Shown one piece after another: positions 60,782 through 64,000 of a stretch of DNA of 64,000 nucleotides. How positions within the stretch are numbered: position 1 is the stretch's first letter; every line of letters starts with the position of its first letter. The stretch lies in NCBI GenBank assembly GCA_903837345.1, contig CAILUG010000009.1, forward strand, positions 62,001 to 126,000, in the 5' to 3' direction. The notes beneath the pieces are model-generated. The model saw only the letters and a list, made by a program, of their open reading frames with translations. It was not told where the DNA came from and searched no databases. The stretch comes from an uncultured Gammaproteobacteria bacterium. Lineage in GTDB: Bacteria; Pseudomonadota; Gammaproteobacteria; Pseudomonadales; Pseudohongiellaceae. The position numbers and the translations under genes were made by a program.

Positions 60782-62998
60782 TTAACTTAACAGACCTCGT
60801 ACCTGCTGGAGGATTTCATTGCCGCCTTCACAATTCGCATCATTGATTTCCTGTACCAGCGCCATGCCGATCCGGTAACCCAGCTCGCGATACGCTTCAA
60901 ACTGCACTTCATCAAAAAACTGGTCCAGTGTTGATTGGTGCGGGAACGTGCTGTTCTGGCGCCGGTAGCTGAGCACGTCCATGCCGAGATCAGGGATCAG
61001 GGTTGGTTTTATATAGACCAGGTAGCCAATGAACGCCGCTTTATTGCCAACTTCCGGATAATGGATTTTGGCCGATGCAAAACCACGGCGGGCCAATTGG
61101 TAATCCTTGAGGGTGGCAGCACTTTGCTCCTGGTCCGATCCGGGAATCACCTGCTCCAGCGAATAGTCAGCATCAAATTCGATGTTGATGCCGAAATCGA
61201 CACGGGCTTTTTCCAGCGCGTTGGCCAGATCGGAAAAATCATAGCTGCCATCGGCACCGGCATCGCTGACGAAGATCAATGTGAGCCTGCGGCGCAGCAA
61301 TTCATACACGGCAAGGTTTTCGAAGTGACCGCCATCGGAGAGCTCCACAAAATGCTGATGCTCGGTCAGCCCTTTGTTGAGCAGTGCAACAGCCTGCAAG
61401 CCAGGGAACAAATAGTTGGGCGGTAACAGTTGTGAGCTATGTCCGGGATTTTCTGCCCAGAATCCCAGCCGCATGTTCAGCAGCGACATCACCAGCGAGA
61501 CCAGCTTGTCGGTGGTGGGCCCCTGGCCGGAAACTCCGGCATCGGGATTGGCGGCGGCTCCCGATATGGCCATGGCTGTTGCCAGTGTCATGCCTGCACG
61601 CCCACCCCTTGTGGACCAGAGGGATGTTCTTTGCCAGCCGGTTGCATCGCTGCCGCAATACAGAGGTGAGATCAAAAAGCTGTCGCCCTTGCGACCACGA
61701 AAATCGGCCCGGTCGGAATCGGCGAGCACAATGTTGCAGTTGATCAGATGATAGGGCCGGTTATTCGGCTGTTGGCACATGCGTGCTACCAGCGCCTGGT
61801 TGGCCGCAGTTGCTGCCTCCCAGATACCGCGGTTGATCTGGTCCGGGGCCTGCATGAAAGTTTCCATCAAGCGATTGCGATACATGCGATTGAGGCCGAA
61901 CAGATTCACATTGCACAACAGCGCTGGCGCTACCACCAGGGCAGCCATAATCGGATATGTCCACCAGTTCATCCAGGGCAACAGCAATTCCGCCACGCAA
62001 TAGCTGCCAAACAACATGCCAAACAACAGGAAAAACGCTGAAAGACTGATTTGCAGACCACTCACTTCCTCATTGCCGGTAAAGGCGCGGCGATGGCTGA
62101 GAAAGCCCAGAATGGCTCCCACCATGTAAGAAGAGAGGGCAACACTGCCGTTGACCAGAAACGGTCTTGTGCTGGCAGGATCAACGAAGTGATTTAACAG
62201 CGCGCCCAGGATTTCCTTGATAACCGGCAGCAGGCACAGAATCACGAAGCCGGCAAAGGCTTTCAACAGATAACCGAGCAGTCTTTGAATATCTACATCC
62301 ATGCGGTATGCATGCACGCCCCTGACTGTACGCAGAGAAAACACCAGCGAGGCAATGACGAATATTCCAGCAGCAAGCAGGGCAAGACCGCCAAACACGA
62401 TCAGGAAATTCATGTTATGCCCATGTACAGCAGGCAACATACTGATGGCTTGCATCACCAGTATCAGCATCAGGATCAAGAGTGAGCTGTAGACCAGGAA
62501 TGAGCTGACCACTACCCGCAGTACCGTAGCAATGAACGACAGCATGTCCAGCCCCTTGCCGGGGATCAGATAGTTGCCATGCAGGCGTATGTAATTGAGG
62601 ATATTGTTGACCAGGCTGTTTTGCCCGGTCTTGTTGCCGACATTTTTTTTGCCGAACGGAAACTTGTCACTGCAGTTGAAAGGCTGGTTGGTTTGCGGAT
62701 CGCGCTGGCTGAGATACCAGGTGAGCGAGGAGCTGAGATAACCCCCGCCCGAGACGCTGGACAAATAATCGAAGTGCTGCAATTTGTTGTCAGCAGCCAG
62801 CGCCTGCATGATGCCAAGCCCGAACGATGCTGAGCGGATGCCGCCACCTGAACAGGCCAGCGCACGATAGTCGGAGGCATGGCCGGCAGGGGCCTGTCTG
62901 CCCTTGTTGATATGGAGAAGTTCAGCGCTTGTCAGATCTTCGGCATCTTGCGTCCGATCCGGACTCCGTGGTTGTTCCTGTTTGTTGTTGTCTTCCAT
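60782..62998 (-). CDS. Membrane-embedded patatin-like phospholipase
   Basis: A 738-residue protein. The patatin oxyanion loop ACSGGGIRSASFGLG (about 48-62) and nucleophile elbow SSVSGGGYLSS lie near the N-terminus. The catalytic Asp is far downstream in LSDGGHFENLAVYEL (about 560). Between them are five or more hydrophobic helices (about 150-375, such as SLLILMLILVMQAISML and FFLLFGMLFGSYCVAELL). A patatin with its dyad split by a membrane domain fits a group of bacterial acyl hydrolases of unclear role. AGGGAGG six bp before ATG 62998 fixes the start. Confidence 0.83.
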   Translation of the reverse strand: MEDNNKQEQPRSPDRTQDAEDLTSAELLHINKGRQAPAGHASDYRALACSGGGIRSASFGLGIMQALAADNKLQHFDYLSSVSGGGYLSSSLTWYLSQRDPQTNQPFNCSDKFPFGKKNVGNKTGQNSLVNNILNYIRLHGNYLIPGKGLDMLSFIATVLRVVVSSFLVYSSLLILMLILVMQAISMLPAVHGHNMNFLIVFGGLALLAAGIFVIASLVFSLRTVRGVHAYRMDVDIQRLLGYLLKAFAGFVILCLLPVIKEILGALLNHFVDPASTRPFLVNGSVALSSYMVGAILGFLSHRRAFTGNEEVSGLQISLSAFFLLFGMLFGSYCVAELLLPWMNWWTYPIMAALVVAPALLCNVNLFGLNRMYRNRLMETFMQAPDQINRGIWEAATAANQALVARMCQQPNNRPYHLINCNIVLADSDRADFRGRKGDSFLISPLYCGSDATGWQRTSLWSTRGGRAGMTLATAMAISGAAANPDAGVSGQGPTTDKLVSLVMSLLNMRLGFWAENPGHSSQLLPPNYLFPGLQAVALLNKGLTEHQHFVELSDGGHFENLAVYELLRRRLTLIFVSDAGADGSYDFSDLANALEKARVDFGINIEFDADYSLEQVIPGSDQEQSAATLKDYQLARRGFASAKIHYPEVGNKAAFIGYLVYIKPTLIPDLGMDVLSYRRQNSTFPHQSTLDQFFDEVQFEAYRELGYRIGMALVQEINDANCEGGNEILQQVRGLLS

Positions 62999-63042
62999 GC
63001 ACATCCTCCCTGGTACGATTTTTCATTCCATAGCAAACAACT

Positions 63043-63894
63043 TTACTCGCCGATCAGATTTTTCACCAGCCAATGCCCGTAAGCCGGTGCCAATTGTTGC
63101 TGGATCAAGGGCAAGATGGCCCGCATCTGTTCCGGCAAGGTGAACGGCGGATTCACCACCAGCATGCCGCTGGCAGTAAGCCCATGACCACTCTGGTCAG
63201 GCGCAACGCCCAACTCAAACTGCCACAGGTCCCGCACACTGGTGCGCTGCAGATTGGCAATCATGCGCTCGATATCGCCGCGCTCCACCACCGGGTACCA
63301 CAACAGGATCTGTGCCGAGCGCATGCGCTGGTAAATTTCGGCAACCAGTTTCACTACCTGCTTGTAGTCGCTGTCCAGTTCGTAGGACGGATCAATCAAT
63401 ATCACTGCGCGCTTCTGTGCCGGTGGCAATAGCGCCAATGCCCGCAGGTAACCGTCAACCTGTTCATAACGGATGCGCTGGTCGCCGCGTACCTGCTTTT
63501 GCAGCAAGTCAAAATCGGCAGTGTGCAGTTCGCACAAGTGCAGGTGATCCTGATGGCGCAGCACTGCCGCTGCCAGCACCGGCGAACCTGGATACTGGCC
63601 GCGCTGCAGGAACTGCGAGAGATGTTCGTGATAGAGCCGCATCGCGGTACGGTTGTCGCCGTCGAGTTGTGACAGCAGGCCCATGAAATCCAGTTTCAGA
63701 ATGCCCTGCTCTGCTTCACCTGTTTTTTTGGCTTCATCCGATTGCAGCCGATAGAGACCGGCACCGGCGTGGGTGTCGAGATAGAACACCCCGGCTTCCT
63801 TGCGGGTGGCATAGTGCAGGGTGTTGACCAGCACCAGATGCTTGAGCACATCGGCATGGTTGCCGGCATGGAAGGCATGACGATAGGAAAGCAT
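63043..63894 (-). CDS. rlmJ: 23S rRNA (adenine(2030)-N6)-methyltransferase
   Basis: A 283-residue enzyme that methylates A2030 of 23S rRNA. The start LSYRHAFHAGNHADVLKHLV is diagnostic. FYLDTHAGAGLY is the SAM site and VILIDPSYELDSDY the DPxY catalytic motif. Length equals E. coli RlmJ. ATG 63894 is the family start. The stop of the next upstream gene is 1 bp away. Confidence 0.95.
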   Translation of the reverse strand: MLSYRHAFHAGNHADVLKHLVLVNTLHYATRKEAGVFYLDTHAGAGLYRLQSDEAKKTGEAEQGILKLDFMGLLSQLDGDNRTAMRLYHEHLSQFLQRGQYPGSPVLAAAVLRHQDHLHLCELHTADFDLLQKQVRGDQRIRYEQVDGYLRALALLPPAQKRAVILIDPSYELDSDYKQVVKLVAEIYQRMRSAQILLWYPVVERGDIERMIANLQRTSVRDLWQFELGVAPDQSGHGLTASGMLVVNPPFTLPEQMRAILPLIQQQLAPAYGHWLVKNLIGE

Positions 63895-63895
63895 G

Positions 63896-64000
63896 TCAGT
63901 ATTCGCTGTATTTGGCGGCTTTGCCGCGCACAAGCTCGGCCGGATATTTTTCGGCGTTGCGCTGCAGTTTGGCAGCCGCGGCCCGGGCTAGATCAATGTT
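63896..64000 (-). CDS. C-terminal fragment of a MazG-like nucleotide pyrophosphohydrolase (partial)
   Basis: Thirty-four codons and a stop are open to the window edge. The tail LQRNAEKYPAELVRGKAAKY then SEY matches the typical ending of small MazG-superfamily/dCTPase-like pyrophosphohydrolases (K..N..KYP....RG.A.KY). These enzymes cleanse non-canonical or excess dNTPs. The call rests on this short tail only. It lies 1 bp before rlmJ and is probably co-transcribed. Confidence 0.65.
   Translation of the reverse strand, partial: NIDLARAAAAKLQRNAEKYPAELVRGKAAKYSEY

Overview
The window looks like one stretch of a gammaproteobacterial chromosome. The housekeeping blocks keep an order familiar from Pseudomonas and its relatives: cytochrome c5, rep, comM, ubiK, glnK; ubiH-type monooxygenase with gcvH; rppH and ptsP; lgt, thyA and folA. 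I cannot place it below class. I saw no rRNA, tRNA, CRISPR array, prophage or insertion sequence.

Region 1 (1-24.3 kb) is a surface-layer locus. On the minus strand are a three-part type I secretion system (TolC, HlyD-type adaptor, ABC exporter) and a Crp-like regulator. On the plus strand are a FecR-domain protein, a CHASE2 class III nucleotide cyclase, a TPR outer-membrane protein, and a 1187-residue cysteine-free Thr/Gly/Ala-rich S-layer or RTX-like protein, the likely export substrate. Behind it come a methyltransferase with a regulatory domain, a TPR-sulfotransferase, a SapC protein, an exported protein, a glycosyltransferase, an SDR epimerase and the dTDP-rhamnose set rfbA-C-D-B. Two CRP-type palindromes (5248-5263 and 10384-10399) each lie exactly 21 bp upstream of a -10-like hexamer. 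They precede the fecR-cyclase-TPR operon and the S-layer gene, in the geometry of class II CRP promoters. The regulator keeps a CRP-like recognition helix but lacks the cAMP-phosphate arginine. The cyclase has Glu where adenylate cyclases have Lys. The local signal may therefore not be ordinary cAMP.

Region 2 (24.3-42.2 kb) is mostly core: an exported protein translationally coupled to a matrixin metalloprotease, cytochrome c5, Rep, ComM, UbiK, PII, RsmE, a UbiH-family monooxygenase, GcvH, RppH, PtsP, CopA with CueR and its operator, Lgt, ThyA and FolA. A 116-bp element with 24-bp perfect inverted ends sits between cueR and lgt.

Region 3 (42.2-50.6 kb) holds an FAD aromatic hydroxylase behind a 9-G tract and a run of exported proteins: a metallo-beta-lactamase-fold protein, two of unknown function, two esterases and a lectin-like protein. 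Region 4 (50.7-55.3 kb) is a second glycan cluster: aminotransferase, two glycosyltransferases and a methyltransferase. Region 5 (55.3-64 kb) contains a NERD-domain helicase, small accessory genes, a frameshifted lipoprotein gene beside a duplicated gene tail, a MOSC protein, a membrane-embedded patatin, RlmJ and the end of a MazG-like pyrophosphohydrolase. Many genes start with GTG or TTG, so several starts were chosen from Shine-Dalgarno spacing.
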